Numbered from the stretch's first letter, positions 1 to 10,482 are shown. The stretch is 64,000 nucleotides of DNA from Prinia subflava (GCF_021018805.1 NW_026960608.1:2666001-2730000), one strand, 5' to 3'. Numbers and translations are program-made. The notes: generated by a model not told the origin, from the letters alone.

Positions 1-935
1 ATCTATTTGACAAATGTTTGTTGCCCGCATTCTCTCACCCATCTGAGAAAAATTCCCTGATGCCTCAATTTTTCACTATACGGATGATATTTTAATATGC
101 ACCTAGACTATTATTTGGAGATTGTCCTCAAAAAAACTATTCAAGCTATTGAAGGAGCAGGATTTGAGATCATCAAAGAAAAGATTCAGCGCACCTGCCC
201 TTGGACTTACCTTGGACTCTGGATTGGCAAGCGGACTATCGTACCTCAGCAGCTCACCATCAAGGACAACTCAAGAACTGTGAGAGACCTTCACCAGCTG
301 TGTGGCAGCATAAACTGGATTTGTCCGCTGCTGGGGATCACAACCGAGGACCTCGCGCCACTTTTCAACTTCTTGTGAGGCTGCGATGACCTTGACTAGC
401 CACAGACCATCACACTGGAGGCCCAGGTAGCGATCCAAAAGGTATCAGAGGCACTGTCCATGAGACAAGCCCATCGAGCTGATCCTGCCCTGCCTTTCCA
501 ATTTGTCATCTTGGGTAAGTCACCCAAGTTTCATGGGCTCATTTTCCAGTGGGACCCCACTCTGAGGGACCAGCTTTTAATTATAGAGTGAGTGTTCTGA
601 TCCTATCAACCAAATAAGACTATTACAACACCCCAGGAGCTGATGGCTCAGCTCATTATAAAGGCCAGAGCACACCTTCAGACCCTAGCAGGGTGTGAAT
701 TCACATGCATTTACGTTCCATTGACATTCGGTAGTCTGGAAGTTTTGTTCCAGACCAATGACCACCTCCAATTCACTCTTGAAAGCTACCCAGGTCAAAT
801 CTCTATCCAACCACCAAAACATAAACTATTTAATGTGAGTTTTAATGTGGTACAAAAATCATTAAAGAGTCAAACTCCTTTAAAGGCACTGACTGTTTTT
901 ACTGATGGCTCCGGAGGATCCCACAAATCAGTTAT
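1..935 (+). pseudogene. pol: pol fragment of element I: RT palm/thumb, connection, start of RNase H
   Basis: The first 96 bases are the end of the RT palm. The catalytic box is read as Y-T-D-D at 77-88 instead of the usual YMDD-type box. The frame shifts near 98-100, after which 97-378 encodes an RT thumb segment homologous to the one in element C. A TGA at 376-378 and further stops break the connection. An open stretch at 643-935 carries the end of the connection domain and the RNase H start with the acidic motif TDGSGG. The gene then stops at a 6-bp target site (AGTTAT) where a short LTR has inserted. It is a clear pseudogene of a betaretroviral polymerase. The family call is firm; the original length cannot be seen. 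Confidence 0.85.
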
Positions 936-1255
936 TATCAGGCCTAACCAGAAATGAGACTGGGGAGACAGATCTGGGTGGACAGAGCATGCAGGGCAGA
1001 AGAGTGGCCCCTTAGTTTATTTTCCTATTATATACCTGTGGCAAGGTGACCATGGATTGGAGAATGGTATCCCCACCTCTCTACTACATTGGTCAAGGAG
1101 GCTGTCATTCAACTTCCCCTTCTCCTTGAGAAGGAATTCATAACAAGGGCAGTATTTACAAAACATGGTCTTGTGTTTACATTCACGAGAGTGAGAAGCT
1201 GCACACTTCTCCTTTAATATGAACGCTCCGCAAACCAGGAAAATTCATGGCAACA
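936..1255. mobile_element. Solo LTR (~320 bp) inside RNase H of element I
   Basis: A block unrelated to pol interrupts RNase H. It is bounded by the direct repeat AGTTAT at 930-935 and 1256-1261. Removing the block and one repeat restores the register of the RNase H domain as seen in element C. The right end is CA; the left end reads TA where TG is expected, consistent with one G-to-A change. The 6-bp duplication is the size made by beta-like (ERV-K) integrases. No coding capacity or strong poly(A) signal is visible, so I leave orientation open. Confidence 0.75.
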
Positions 1256-2454
1256 AGTTATGACTTGGAAGAATTCTGACACTCAGAAGTGGGAGTCTGA
1301 TGTTCAGATTGTTCAGGGATCCCCACAAATTGCAGAATTAGCAGCTGTTGTCAGAGCCTTTGAGAAGTTCAATCAACCCTTGAATTTGGTTACTGATTCG
1401 GCCTATGTTGCCGGGATAGCTGAAAGAGTAAAAATTCTTTATTAAAGGAGGTATCAAATTCAAATTTATACAACTTGCTCTCAAAATTAATATATTTTCT
1501 CTCCCACCGAGAGCAACCATATTACATTATGCATGTGAGGTCGCACACTGACCTCCCAGGATCAATTGCACAGGGCAACCATAGGGCAGATGCTTTAGCC
1601 ATGGCAGTACAGACCACCCTGCCAGACATCTTTAATCAAGCAAAGTTGAGCCACCAGTTTTTTCACCAAAATGTACCAGCCCTTGTTTGCATGTTTAAAA
1701 TCACAGGACAACAGGCGAGAGCAATTGTGGGTTCCTGCCCTAATTGCCAGGATTTTGCTTTGCCATCTATGGGGACTGGGGTTAATCCCCAGGGCCTAGA
1801 GAGTTTACAACTGTGGCAAGCACATTACCCATTATGCTCCCTTCGGGAGACTTAAATATATTCATGGATCTATTGGCATGTTCTCTGGGGCTGTCTTCAC
1901 GTCAGCCCACGCAGGAGAAAAGGCCAAGGATGTTATCCGGCATTTTCTCCTAGCATTTTCCACCCTGGGCATTGTCCAAACCGTCAAAACAGATTATGGT
2001 CCTGCTTACGCCTCCAAAAAATTCAAACAGTTCCTAAATCAATGGGGAGTGAAGCACACCATCAGCATACCCCACTCCCCAATGGGACAATCTATTGTTG
2101 AGAGGGCTCACCGCACCCTCAAGGGAGTCCTTGATCAGCAGCATGGGAGAGTTGAAACACTATCGAGTATAGAAAGATTATGCAAGGCTCTTTATGTCAT
2201 CAATTTTCTTAATTCATTTATGGAGCCAAATTCCCCCCATAGTCAGGCACTTCTCAAACACTAGCAGAGCTCAGCTCTCAGAGAAACTGCCTGTGCTGGT
2301 CAAGGACCCAGAAAGCAAGCAAATAATAGGCCCTTTCCCATTAATAACCTGGGGGAGAGGGTATGCCTGTGTCCCCACAGGATCAGGCCCAAGGTGGATT
2401 CCTGGCAAGAACATCAAACTTGCCGAACGTAGCACCCAGAGAAACTCCAGGTGA
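1256..2454 (+). pseudogene. pol: pol fragment of element I: RNase H end and integrase
   Basis: After the solo LTR, RNase H resumes with its second and third acidic regions (ELAAVV, TDSAYV). It breaks around 1440 and continues at 1475 with the last acidic motif. The integrase zinc-binding region (H-H-C-C) lies at about 1640-1750. The core follows at 1860-2260: the first catalytic Asp, present in elements B and C in an IDTFS/VDTFS setting, is Gly here; the second lies in TDYGP; the Glu lies in VERAH. The carboxyl domain continues in another frame at 2194-2454. Loss of a catalytic Asp plus at least four frame breaks make it inactive. It overlaps a small basic ORF (2363-2548) that may be the start of env. 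Confidence 0.85.
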
Positions 2455-2559
2455 GCCACAGAAGGAACTACTGGACCAGACACAAGCAACTTGGAGAAGA
2501 AGGAAGAAAAAGAAACATCACACCAAGCCAACTGCAGATAAATTATAAATACATTGCTC

Positions 2560-3111
2560 CACAATAGTTAGACTGTTAGCAGACTTAAGATATGTGTTAA
2601 GCTGTCATTTAAGTGATCTCATCAATACTCCTCCTTTCTTCCCCTATTCCTTTAATTCAAAATATAAAAGGGGAATGTTATGGGAAAATATAAGGAGTTG
2701 GTAAGGTTGTTATATATCTCCCCAGTTGCTCAGTTTCAAGTTTGTCTTTTTAATCCCACAGAATAGCCCATCTTCCCTGAACCTTTATTATGCTTCTGAT
2801 GGCAGTAGACCATGGACTGACTATTCACCATAGCACTCTGGACGCTTCTCACCTTTCCATCAACTGTTGCGTGGATCATCCCTCAGTCCAATCAAAACAT
2901 CTGGGTCACACTGGCAAAGACTTTACAACAGGACAACCTATGCCTGTCCATGGGCAGCCTAGACAACTGCTTGCCCATGGACATGGCTGCCAGGACGTTG
3001 AAGGGATGTGCTGCTTCAAACTTTCTTTGCACTCAGAATCTATCCATGCAAATATCCAGAAGCTAAGGGAGCAGGTAAAAGACTTGGAGGTGGAAAAAGC
3101 CCCAGACTGGG
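2560..3111 (+). pseudogene. env: env remnant of element I: leader, SU deleted, TM ectodomain to the A insertion point
   Basis: Downstream of integrase most of the surface subunit is missing. From about 2950 the sequence encodes a TM ectodomain with the gamma-type disulfide motif C-X6-CC (read C-QDVEGM-CC near 2986-3013), followed by an amphipathic region. The same module occurs in env of B and C. The reading frame runs into the LTR of provirus A at 3112. The codon split at the target duplication is completed at 51771, where the rest of the TM ectodomain and the membrane anchor are found in register. This is how the A insertion site was recognised. Not functional. Confidence 0.8.
3107..3111. 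repeat. Target-site duplication CTGGG, left side of provirus A
   Basis: CTGGG directly precedes the LTR start TGTCTTGG. The identical pentamer is at 51766-51770, directly after the other LTR of A. Both copies sit inside one env TM gene, which supports a genuine target duplication rather than chance. Five bp is the size typical of ERV-L-like integration. Confidence 0.8.
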
Positions 3112-3769
3112 TGTCTTGGTTTAGGGCAAATTTAGGAGGAAACCTCCAAATAGGGTCTCTCTGGAAAGCAAACTTAAAAGGTCCCTCTCCCCAGTCGGTC
3201 CGGGAGAAGAACTTGCTTGGAGAAAAGTGGAAAAAACTTATTTATTTAACAAACAAAATTCCCACAAGCATAAAGAATGAATAATATGAAACAATAAAAC
3301 TTCTTGCTGCTCCGAACAGAGATGGTAAACTTGAGAAAAATCTTTGCCGTGAGTAGCTTAGCTCACTCAGTTCTTTATCAGTCCCAGTCTCTCTGGAGGT
3401 CCAGGCCCGGTGGGCCGCAGGTGCCAGCCCACGGTGCCTCTCTGGGGTTTTCAGTCGGGAGCAGATTCAAAGTCTCAAGAAAAAGGAAAAAAACAGTCTA
3501 GGGAACTTCTCTGCCTTAGCTAGCTAAAACTAACTAAAAAGCAAAAAAGATCTCTGTCACAGCTGCCAGTCTGTGCTTCAGACGAACTAGACCAACACAG
3601 TCCATAAAGGAATGTGTAGGAAGAGATCTGTTTTCAAAACAAACTTGGTGCTGCTTCTTTCTCTGCTTTGCTCTCAGAGCCAGTCTTAAAGGCACAGAAC
3701 TCAATATACAGCACAAACAGAACAGACGGTTGGGGATAGATACAAGCATCATAAAGTCACTCTAGGGCA
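3112..3769 (-). mobile_element. 3' LTR of provirus A
   Basis: This block aligns end to end with 51114-51765, with scattered substitutions and small indels. On the minus strand it starts TGCCCTAG (TGTCCTAG in the partner) and ends CCAAGACA. The adjoining minus-strand purine run ending GGGGTGGAA is a PPT, which makes this the 3' LTR of a minus-strand provirus. The visible divergence between the two LTRs shows A is not recent. The solo LTR at 45409-45946 belongs to a related family. Confidence 0.85.
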
Positions 3770-4231
3770 TTCCACCCCTTATCCCTATATTGTCAACTTA
3801 ATGCCAAAACTAAATAAATTCTAACTCTACACACACACACCTCATACATGTATATATATAAACAGTATACAACTATATACAGACAAGAGTAGTGACATTC
3901 AGCAAACAATGATATTTACACATGGTTCTCACCCAACAATCATATTTCCCTGCCGTACACATCATGTTGTTCCATCTTTCTGCATTATCTACCATGTGCA
4001 ATCTGGTCTCTGAGCAAAGACAATCCCACGGATGGGCTTGTCTGTACTCGAGGCAGATCTGATCTAAACTGTCTTTCTTAACAAACCTCTCAAATGTACC
4101 ACTGTGACTTTGTCTACCGTAGATAGGAGCTCAGACTGGGCAGGACCTGCTCTGTTGGTGGAACCTCGGGTGCTCGTAGAAATACAAGCTTCAGCTTTAA
4201 GCTTCACATGCCCTAAGTTCCTAGTTGTTAG
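3770..4231 (-). pseudogene. pol: Integrase carboxyl end and 3' untranslated region of provirus A
   Basis: Minus-strand sequence around 4055-3900 matches the plus-strand integrase carboxyl region of element H near 58420-58540, including the shared GTGGGATTGTCTTTGC string. It carries several stops. It shows that A's own sequence resumes here after the nested cluster at 4232-21856. A microsatellite-like CA/TA stretch lies at 3828-3870. No further gene precedes the PPT at 3770-3785. Confidence 0.65.
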
Positions 4232-4325
4232 TGTAGAAGTACAGAGCTTCAGGCCTAGTGATAGAGTTTAGACATAAAAAAAATAGAGTACTGTTTATAA
4301 TTTTTGGTATGAATTTTGCGCAAAT

Positions 4326-4438
4326 AAGATAAAGTTTTTTACGTGTGTTAAGATAGAGTTTTTCACATAACAAGATAGAATTTTTACGCACAATAAGATA
4401 GAACTTTTACGCTAGCAAGATAGAGTTTTTGCACTAAC
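4326..4438. repeat. Five tandem 22-24 bp repeats in LTR K
   Basis: Five degenerate units each begin AAGAT(A) and continue with a T-rich stretch and ACG/GCA. They start at about 4326, 4350, 4372, 4395 and 4417. They lie upstream of the TATA-like box, where U3 enhancer repeats are common in retroviral LTRs. The enhancer role is inference. Confidence 0.7.
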
Positions 4439-4821
4439 AGATATGCTATATGCATAGGTTTTTGATGCTGCTTTTCGTAGTTTTTAGTAGTTTTACAAAC
4501 TTAGAGAACTGCACCTAGATTGGGTAGTGTGTAGATAAAGGTATGAATATGCATTTGTAACTTATGGATAAAAAGCCTCTGGGTTGGAAGTGGAAGTATC
4601 GATTGATCAACCAAATCTATCAATCCAACCTCCACCTTCTGCAGCCTGAAGAACCAGCCCTGCCAGGGACCCGAATGGGATTCTAAAGGTACTATCTATT
4701 GTAGTTTTTGTTGCCTGGGATCTTGGCCCGGGGGTCCCCTCCCTTTTTCCCCCCTTGCATCGCTTGCCGCCGGAGTGCTGGTCGGGGCTGCCGGGGACTC
4801 TGCATGGGGTGAGACCCCCGG

Positions 4822-4995
4822 ACCCCCTTCCTGTCACTATGATCCCTGCGGCTGGAAACTGTGTAGGTTCGGGACCTCGGGACCCTCTTCCTGTCACTGT
4901 AATCCCTGCTGCCGGAACTCTGGGATTCAAGACCTCGGGACCCCTTTTCTGTCACTGCGATCCCCGAGGCCGGAAACCCTGTTTGGGGTCAGGAG
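4822..4995. repeat. Three tandem ~58-60 bp GC-rich repeats in LTR K
   Basis: Three units begin ACCCYCTTYCTGTCACT or a close variant (4822, 4882, 4940). Each contains a GATCCC core, a GCCGGAA-like string and a closing GACCTCGGG. They lie between the TATA-like box and the AATAAA, so they would be in the transcribed part of the LTR. Confidence 0.75.
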
Positions 4996-5252
4996 TTGAA
5001 GGTTGTTTTATCCTAAGGCTGGAATGTTATGTTTAATTCCATGTTAAGACTACTGTTTATTCTGGTATTCTATTTCTGAGATTTTATACACAGATACTTT
5101 ATACTCATAACTGATTGTGAGACTGTAAGACCGCTCATTTAGGACTCTCGCACTTTCAGATACAAGTTTTCATGTAATAAACAACTTCATATAAGACCTT
5201 AAAATGTTCTTGGACCTTTAAGATCTATTAACCTGTAGAAACAGCCTTGACA

Positions 5253-5328
5253 CTTGTTCTTTTCCCACATTTTCTGCTGAGTTGTATCACAAGGATTGGT
5301 TTAGAGTAGAAATGACATGTTAACATAG
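5253..5328 (+). repeat. Fragment of a D-type LTR
   Basis: These 76 bp match 21316-21392, inside the 3' LTR of D, almost perfectly (CTTGTTCTTTTCC to GTTAACATAG). The fragment starts abruptly after LTR K and is cut at 5328 by an E-type LTR, so both flanks of the original LTR are missing. It may be the last piece of D's 5' LTR, which would make everything from here to 14930 an insertion into D. That reading is inference. Confidence 0.6.
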
Positions 5329-5688
5329 TGTCACGAGCCAAAGGATGGTCGTGATGGTTCGTTTTGATTTCAAAGTGCAAAAAGAGGCAATGAGAACATA
5401 GTTCAAGTAAAATCAATTGTATCTTTATTGATACACACAATTATGCGATAGAAGAGAAGGGAAAGAAAGAGAGAGAGAGAGAAAAGAGGAAAGGGGCGGA
5501 CATAGCTAACGACAACAAGCATGAGTCCTCGTGACACTGGAGACCAATAGACCACCTTCGCAGTGCTCGAGGAGTGCGCCAATAGATCCGTCTTGTCCAT
5601 CGGGGAGATCTCAGAGACTCTCCTTCTTGGGGTGATTATTATAGTTCTTTTTCGAGGTGAGGGGCAACATGCCAGGAAGGGGGAGAGA
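5329..5688 (-). mobile_element. E-type LTR copy 1, truncated
   Basis: It begins TGTCACGAGCC and matches 10706-10965 and 11506-11610 closely, and 61519-61900 more distantly. The minus-strand poly(A) signal (AATAAAGATAC, near 5422) gives its orientation. Homology stops at about 5688, where the F-type LTR begins. It lacks the U3 end seen in the other two copies. A purine-rich (AG)n tract lies at 5460-5495. Confidence 0.75.
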
Positions 5689-6037
5689 TGTCTCTGTGGT
5701 AAGTAGGGACAGGCGCTTGGAAGAACTCGGGATGTACGGAAAGCGGGACCCTTCCCCCCTCACTTCCCGTGGTATGCAATCCCCTAGCCCCAGTAATTTT
5801 CCATTCCTTTACTAACCCTAGTTAGACCCAGCTATGACCATCCCCAGCTACCATCCCCCCTGTGACGTAACATAACCTCCCTCAGACTATATAACCCCAC
5901 GGTGTAACGTAATAAACGCCATTTGACCATCCACCACATTGGCGTCAGTGTGTCAGTGGCCCGAGTGACCCGGGTGGGGCTGGGTTGCCTTGCCGTTTCT
6001 TGGGACCAGGTCGCCTGCCTTTCACCAGAAGGCAGCA
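5689..6037 (+). mobile_element. 5' LTR of element F
   Basis: This is a short plus-strand LTR. It has a TATA box (ACTATATAAC near 5886), an AATAAA about 25 bp downstream (near 5910) and a terminal CA at 6036-6037. Two bases later a PBS starts TGGTGCC. The start is placed at TGTCTCTG (5689), where homology to the E-type LTR ends, but could be a few bases off. No 3' partner LTR is found after the F env remnant. Confidence 0.65.
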
Positions 6038-6039
6038 AA

Positions 6040-6057
6040 TGGTGCCAAAAGCCCGGG
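6040..6057 (+). promoter_or_regulatory. Primer-binding site of element F
   Basis: TGGTGCCAAAAGCCCGGG lies two bases after the LTR end. The initial TGG complements the CCA tail of a primer tRNA. I do not assign the tRNA. Confidence 0.6.
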
Positions 6058-6153
6058 AAACAATTTGGTAACAGGATTCGCCTGGACAAGAACTGCGACC
6101 AGAGCGGTGGGTCCGTCTTTGGCGGGGGAGATGTCCCTGGACCAGTGATCGGC

Positions 6154-6834
6154 ATGGAAGCGATTGCGAAGGTCGTGAGTCAAATTCATAAACAATGGGG
6201 AATTGAGTGTAAGCTCAGGGATTTTAATCTCGCCATTGCTAGACTCCTGGAGCTTGGGGCGATTAACCATCCAGTGGACGTGTTGCACCCGGAGGTTTGG
6301 GATAAATGCACCACAGCTCCGGCCGAGGACACTAAATCCTCGGGCAGGGGCAAAAATCTCAAAGCATGGGGTAAAGTTGAACAAGCTTTACTCTGAGCTG
6401 TTGAGGAACAAGAAACTTGGAAGGCCACCCACGAATGTTTATTAGCTATACCCAGGCTGGGGGTGGGGGCGGCCACCCAGACTGCCTTTGAGGGCGATCT
6501 CTCCGAAAGCGGGGATCCTTGGGAGTGGGATGCCTTCCGTCCTTCTCCGAACCCAAACCCTCCAGTACCCCTAGAAATCCCCCCGACCCTTCCTCCGAAC
6601 CCTTTGGGACCTCTCAAATCCTCCCCGGAACTTCCCCAAAAATCCCCAGTCTCCCTGTCCATCGCTCAGCCGCCGGTACGGGATCCATTGTTAGAGGCAC
6701 AACAGCGTGCGCGATCCTTTTGGAGTGAGCTAGCGGAGGAAGCCAGAAATGCCGCCGTTAATTCGGAGAGCAGGGTGGGTGGGACCGGACCCCCGCCCTA
6801 TTCAGTACAGTGTAGCGCTGGGCGGCAGAAGTGA
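6154..6834 (+). pseudogene. gag: gag of element F: matrix (MA) region, alpharetrovirus-like
   Basis: The ATG at 6154 starts a matrix-like domain whose opening MEAIAKV and later LKAWGKV segment resemble avian alpharetrovirus matrix proteins. The similarity is judged by eye from family knowledge. An in-frame TGA at 6394-6396 breaks the domain. The same frame continues beyond it, and 6463-6834 encodes a proline-rich linker with PPPY near 6793, a typical late-domain motif. It lies 97 bp after the PBS. It is broken. Confidence 0.65.
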
Positions 6835-7311
6835 GAGTGGGAGACAGACACGGCCAGCGAGAACAAAGAGGATCTGGTAAAAGTTGCAAACTCACGCGAG
6901 CGGGGAAGAGAGGGGGCCACGCACGCGGCCGGCAAGAATAAAGGAGGTCTGTTAGAAGTTTCAAACGCGTGCGGACCAAGGGGGGAGGAGAGTTCCGAAG
7001 GGGGAGAAAAGACCAACCAGAAGGTTTGCCTGAAAGCATACCCTTATACGGCAAGAGCCTCCCCTAGCAGGAGGCGGGGCGAGCCTAGGGGGAAGGAGCG
7101 CCCCGCCCACAGGAAGGGTAGGCGGGGTCGGGACCTGACAAAAAGGTATCAGAGCCCGGAAACGCTGAGTCACTCCACATCCGACACTGATTCTGACACA
7201 AGCGGCTCAGATGAGCTGTCAGAAACTGACACGGACTCTGAAAGAGAGGGAGCGGGCCGAGCGTGGTTTAAAGCAAAGTCAAATAAAGCCTCAGCCTATC
7301 CCGAGAGGGAA

Positions 7312-7872
7312 TTGAAATACGAACCAGCCCAGCTCACTGACTGGGGGAAAATAAAAATAGCTTGTGCAAAATGGGCCCCTGTGGCCACAGTCCAAGTTTT
7401 TCCAGTGAGGGTTACCGGGCCAGAGGGAAACAAACAGAGGACTTATACCCCGGTAAATCCCAAGGATGTTCAGGCAATTGTCAAAGCAATAGCAGACAGG
7501 GGGATCAATTCGGCCATGGTCTCCACTCTTGTGGACGGCCTTTTTGGCAACAATGACATGCTCCCCTTTGACATCAAACAAATAGATCTCATGATTTTTG
7601 ATGGAGCAGGAATGATTGTATTTAAGCAGGAATGGGAGGACAATTGCACAAAGCTACTGGCTCAGACATCCGGGGCAGGACAGTCACTGCATGGCTCAAG
7701 CTTGTCCAGGCTGCTGGGTAGACATGATGAGGTGGTCACTCCTCAACTGATTCTGGGACGCCCTCGTGATGCCTATGTTCCAGTCCCGAAAGAAGACACA
7801 CCACCAGAACCTGAGAAACCAGTATCCGTAAGACCCAACCAAAAGAGGTACCTCTGTGTGATCCTACTTTGA
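7312..7872 (+). pseudogene. gag: gag of element F: capsid amino-terminal region
   Basis: An open stretch of 186 codons reads as an orthoretroviral capsid amino-terminal domain. It has a VFPVRV-like start, a helical middle (VQAIVKAIADRG) and a later tryptophan-rich helix (FKQEWEDNC). The sequence between 6835 and 7311 is out of frame, with an acidic, Ser/Thr-rich linker. The ORF ends at 7872, and the capsid carboxyl domain, nucleocapsid and all of pol are missing, since env-like sequence follows at once. Best fit is an alpha/beta-like capsid. No zinc knuckle is present. Confidence 0.65.
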
Positions 7873-7879
7873 GGGCTTT

Positions 7880-9689
7880 TGGCCAGAGGTCAAGCCGATC
7901 AAGGACAAAATCCCCACCAGCCATTCCAATGGGTTTTGAGACATTTAGGCAGTGACAAAAACTTTCTAGAAATTATCACTCCTGAAGCACCATCCTTTGT
8001 GTTTTCACATTGCCTACTTATTTCCAGGAGTGCACAAACTCCACACCTATAACCCACGCTACATGATCATGTATCTGTCCTACTGGTGCCCAGCCTCCTG
8101 ATGCCTTAGGGCTGGGTTTTTTTCTGTTTTGTCTGATAGCACTGAGTGGTGCTAGGATCTTCACGGTGTGATGGGGGTAGGGCGGCCTTTTTCAAGGACA
8201 TTGTCTCTAAGCTCCAGGCCCGAGTATAAACAACCTGGAAGAGAAGGGCAAGTCGAGAGGGGGGTGTTTGGTGATTTGGGGTTATTGATTGGACGGTACA
8301 TTGCTATATGCAAATGAATGGAAACTTGTAAAAGGGGTAAGATCTGGGGACAAGCCCCTTTTCGTCTCCATCTTGGGAATATTCGGGTTGGGCCACCTCT
8401 GTGGGTCCGGAGACGCAAGGGCATGGGCTTGAATAAACACTCATTTTGTTCCTTTCACTCTGTTTAGTCTCTGTTTCAGCCTCAAGGCATCACTCCAATC
8501 CGGGGAAACGCTACTGCAATCACCCAGGATGGGGGCACTGTGGGCACTGGGGCTGTGAAACAATTGTGATGGACTCCAGGCCATGGGGGAGAGGGTGGAA
8601 ACTGCCGACGCCAGACAAATTTATACAGTTTTCCTGGGTGCCCACTGGCTGCAGAGCACCAGCTTTCGGAGGTACTGGCAGAGGCAACACAGATGTCATG
8701 AACATTGAAAGGGCAGCCAAATATCGGTTATGCTCTGGATACAACATAACCGTCTTGCAACCAAACCACCCAAATTGGGTCACAGGCAAAGTGTGGACAG
8801 CAGTCCTCTCAGCTTCATCAGCTCTTGTTAATGTAGAGATCATCAAACTCCGGGTGCCAGTGCCTATAACAATCGGACCCAGTCTAACAGTAGTGTTCTT
8901 TGAGAGAAAAACCCACTGTCTGTCCCAAAGTCTCTCCCACAAAGCTCACCGCCGTTCCACCCAACCAGATGAATGCCAACCAGGTAGGCCATCTAACCGG
9001 AACTGACTTAGAATCCATGCTTCGCTTGGTAGAGGTCTCTTTCGAGTCTTGGAACCAATCCAACCTGAATCTGACTACATCGTGCTGGCTTTGTTACGAT
9101 GTGAAACCCCCTTTTTACGAGGCGATCGCCTTGAACACTTCCTTCAATTACTCTATGGCTGATAACCCTTCCCAATGCAGATGGGACACCCCCCAGAGAG
9201 GAATCACTTTAAGCTATGTCACTGGCCAAGGCGTATGCTTAGGCAATGGGACTTTGGCGAGGCGAAGGGGGAACATCTGTACTGAGGTGATCACACCCCT
9301 GAGAGGACCCTGAAAATGGATGGTCCCGTCCCAGCTGGGAATGTGGGTGTGCCATTTGACAGGCGTGAGTCCCTGTGTGTACCTTCCCAAATTTAACTGT
9401 TCTGCAGACTTTTGTGTACCGGTCTTGATCGTTCCCAGGCTTTTGTACCACAGGGAAGAGGACATGTATCTCCACTTTGAGGACCCCGGCCACCGGCTCC
9501 TGAAGAGAGAGTTGCTGACAAGCATCGCCATTGCCATGCTGCTCAGTCTGGGAGCAACAGGTGCGGGCACAGGTATTTCGGCCCTCGTCACCCAGAACCG
9601 AGGCCCCTCTCAACTGCAAGTCACCATAGACGAGGACTTGCAACGCATTGAGAAGTCCATCTCTTTCCTGGAGAAATCCGTCTCATCCC
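7880..9689 (+). pseudogene. env: env of element F: gamma-type SU and start of TM
   Basis: Segments in several frames give a gamma-type envelope. An amino-terminal piece lies at about 7890-8110. A receptor-binding-domain-like segment with HWGCET lies near 8545-8570. The SU carboxyl domain holds the C-W-L-C disulfide-exchange motif near 9090-9100. The cleavage region and fusion peptide, with a Gly/Ala-rich hydrophobic run, are at about 9500-9590, and a heptad region follows. An LTR-like block (about 8150-8495) and a solo LTR at 9690 interrupt it, and TM resumes at 10483. Combined with an alpharetrovirus-like gag, this suggests a recombinant ancestor. Many stops; inactive. Confidence 0.75.
8150..8495 (+). 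mobile_element. LTR-like insertion in env of element F
   Basis: A non-coding block separates two parts of the F envelope. It contains octamer-like ATGCAAAT (near 8309) and an AATAAA (near 8433) followed by a T-rich stretch ending CAAGGCA, as an LTR would. A TSD could not be fixed (TCAC occurs near both ends but not exactly at the borders), so the ends are approximate. Confidence 0.4.
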
Positions 9690-10477
9690 TGTTGGGGGTT
9701 AGATTTGGGTTTTTTTTCTTCTCACAGAATTTTTTCCCATAAGTTTCCAAGAAGCTTTGATGACTACTTAGTCAGAACAAAAAGGGTACTTGAGAGATAT
9801 GGCAGCACAAGGCTACACCTATTGTTTCTGAGTCCCTGGGAGTGTCCCTCAGAGGGGAGAGATGATGAGCTTTGGGAAAGGCAAAAAGACAGATCTGGGG
9901 AAGGGGGAGGCACTCTTGCTCTCAGCGCCGAGGAGGACGGTCAGGCTGCCCTCTGCCTCTGCCTCGTCCTGGGAAATCTATCGTCATCTGCTGTGTACCC
10001 GGGAATCCTGAGCTCGCTTTCTCCAGCCTCCCCCCACCGCCGCTGCTTCTTCGGAGCTTTGAGGTTCCACTGCTACTCTGTAGCCCTGCACTGCCCAGCC
10101 CTGCCGGGACACCCCTGCTGCTCCAGCTGCCAGCGCAGAGCTCCTCATCTCATCCACCAGCCCGGGACTTTCCTTCCTTCCAGTTCGGCCTCTCGGAGCC
10201 CTGCAGGGGCGCCGAGATCAAACTGCTCTGGGCTTTTGTAAAAGAAAGCCCTCAGGGTTCTTGGTTCTGTTTATTATTGATGCTGTAGTTGTTGTTTGTT
10301 TGTCGTTTTGTCATATATACTAGTAAAGAACTGTTATTCCTTCCCCCATACCTCTGCCTGAAAGCTCCTTTAAATTTTTTTTTAATCAGAATAATTTGGA
10401 GGGAGGGGATTTGAATTCTCCATCTCTAGGGAGGTCCTGCCCCTTCCTAGCAGATATCTGTCTTTCAAACTAAGACA
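9690..10477 (+). mobile_element. Solo LTR, ERV-L-like, in env TM of element F
   Basis: The block starts TGTTGGGGG and ends AAGACA, and is flanked by ATCCC at 9685-9689 and 10478-10482. Removing it rejoins the TM heptad region to the segment with the immunosuppressive-type domain. Its 3' quarter (AGTAAAGAACTGTTATTCC onward) is homologous to the end of element H near 59020-59165. The 5-bp TSD fits ERV-L. It is 788 bp long. Confidence 0.8.
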
Positions 10478-10482
10478 ATCCC

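Larger units (their letters stand above)
1..3111 (+). mobile_element. Element I, 5' portion: ERV-K-like provirus remnant (pol and env TM)
   Basis: This is a betaretrovirus-like provirus on the plus strand that enters the window already inside reverse transcriptase. It reads RT, RNase H, integrase and a shortened env whose TM ectodomain stops at 3111, exactly where the LTR of provirus A begins. The missing end of the TM gene is found 48.65 kb away at 51771, next to the second copy of the same 5-bp target site. RNase H also contains a solo LTR. The order pol-IN-env and the similarity of its pol to elements B and C in this window place it in the ERV-K-like group. Frameshifts and stops throughout show that it is an old copy. 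Its 5' LTR and gag lie outside the window. Confidence 0.85.
4232..5252 (+). mobile_element. LTR K: long LTR-like block with two tandem-repeat arrays
   Basis: The block starts TGTAGAAG and ends CTTGACA. It has promoter-like features in LTR order: a repeat array (4326-4438), a TATA-like GGATAAAAAG near 4567, a GC-rich leader with a second repeat array (4822-4995), and an AATAAA at about 5176. It abuts the A integrase remnant on the left and a fragment of a D-type LTR on the right. I find no clear TSD and no second copy in the window, so the exact ends and family are uncertain. Confidence 0.5.

Noticed and set aside
4459..4464. GGTTTT near 4458 as left target duplicate of element D
   Set aside because: It lies inside LTR K and is not followed by the TGTTGG start of the D LTR.
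8165..8500. TCAC as a target duplication for the LTR-like block in F env
   Set aside because: The two copies are not directly at plausible LTR ends.
9648..10288. ORF of 197 codons suggesting a host gene exon
   Set aside because: It lies within a solo LTR bounded by TSDs.
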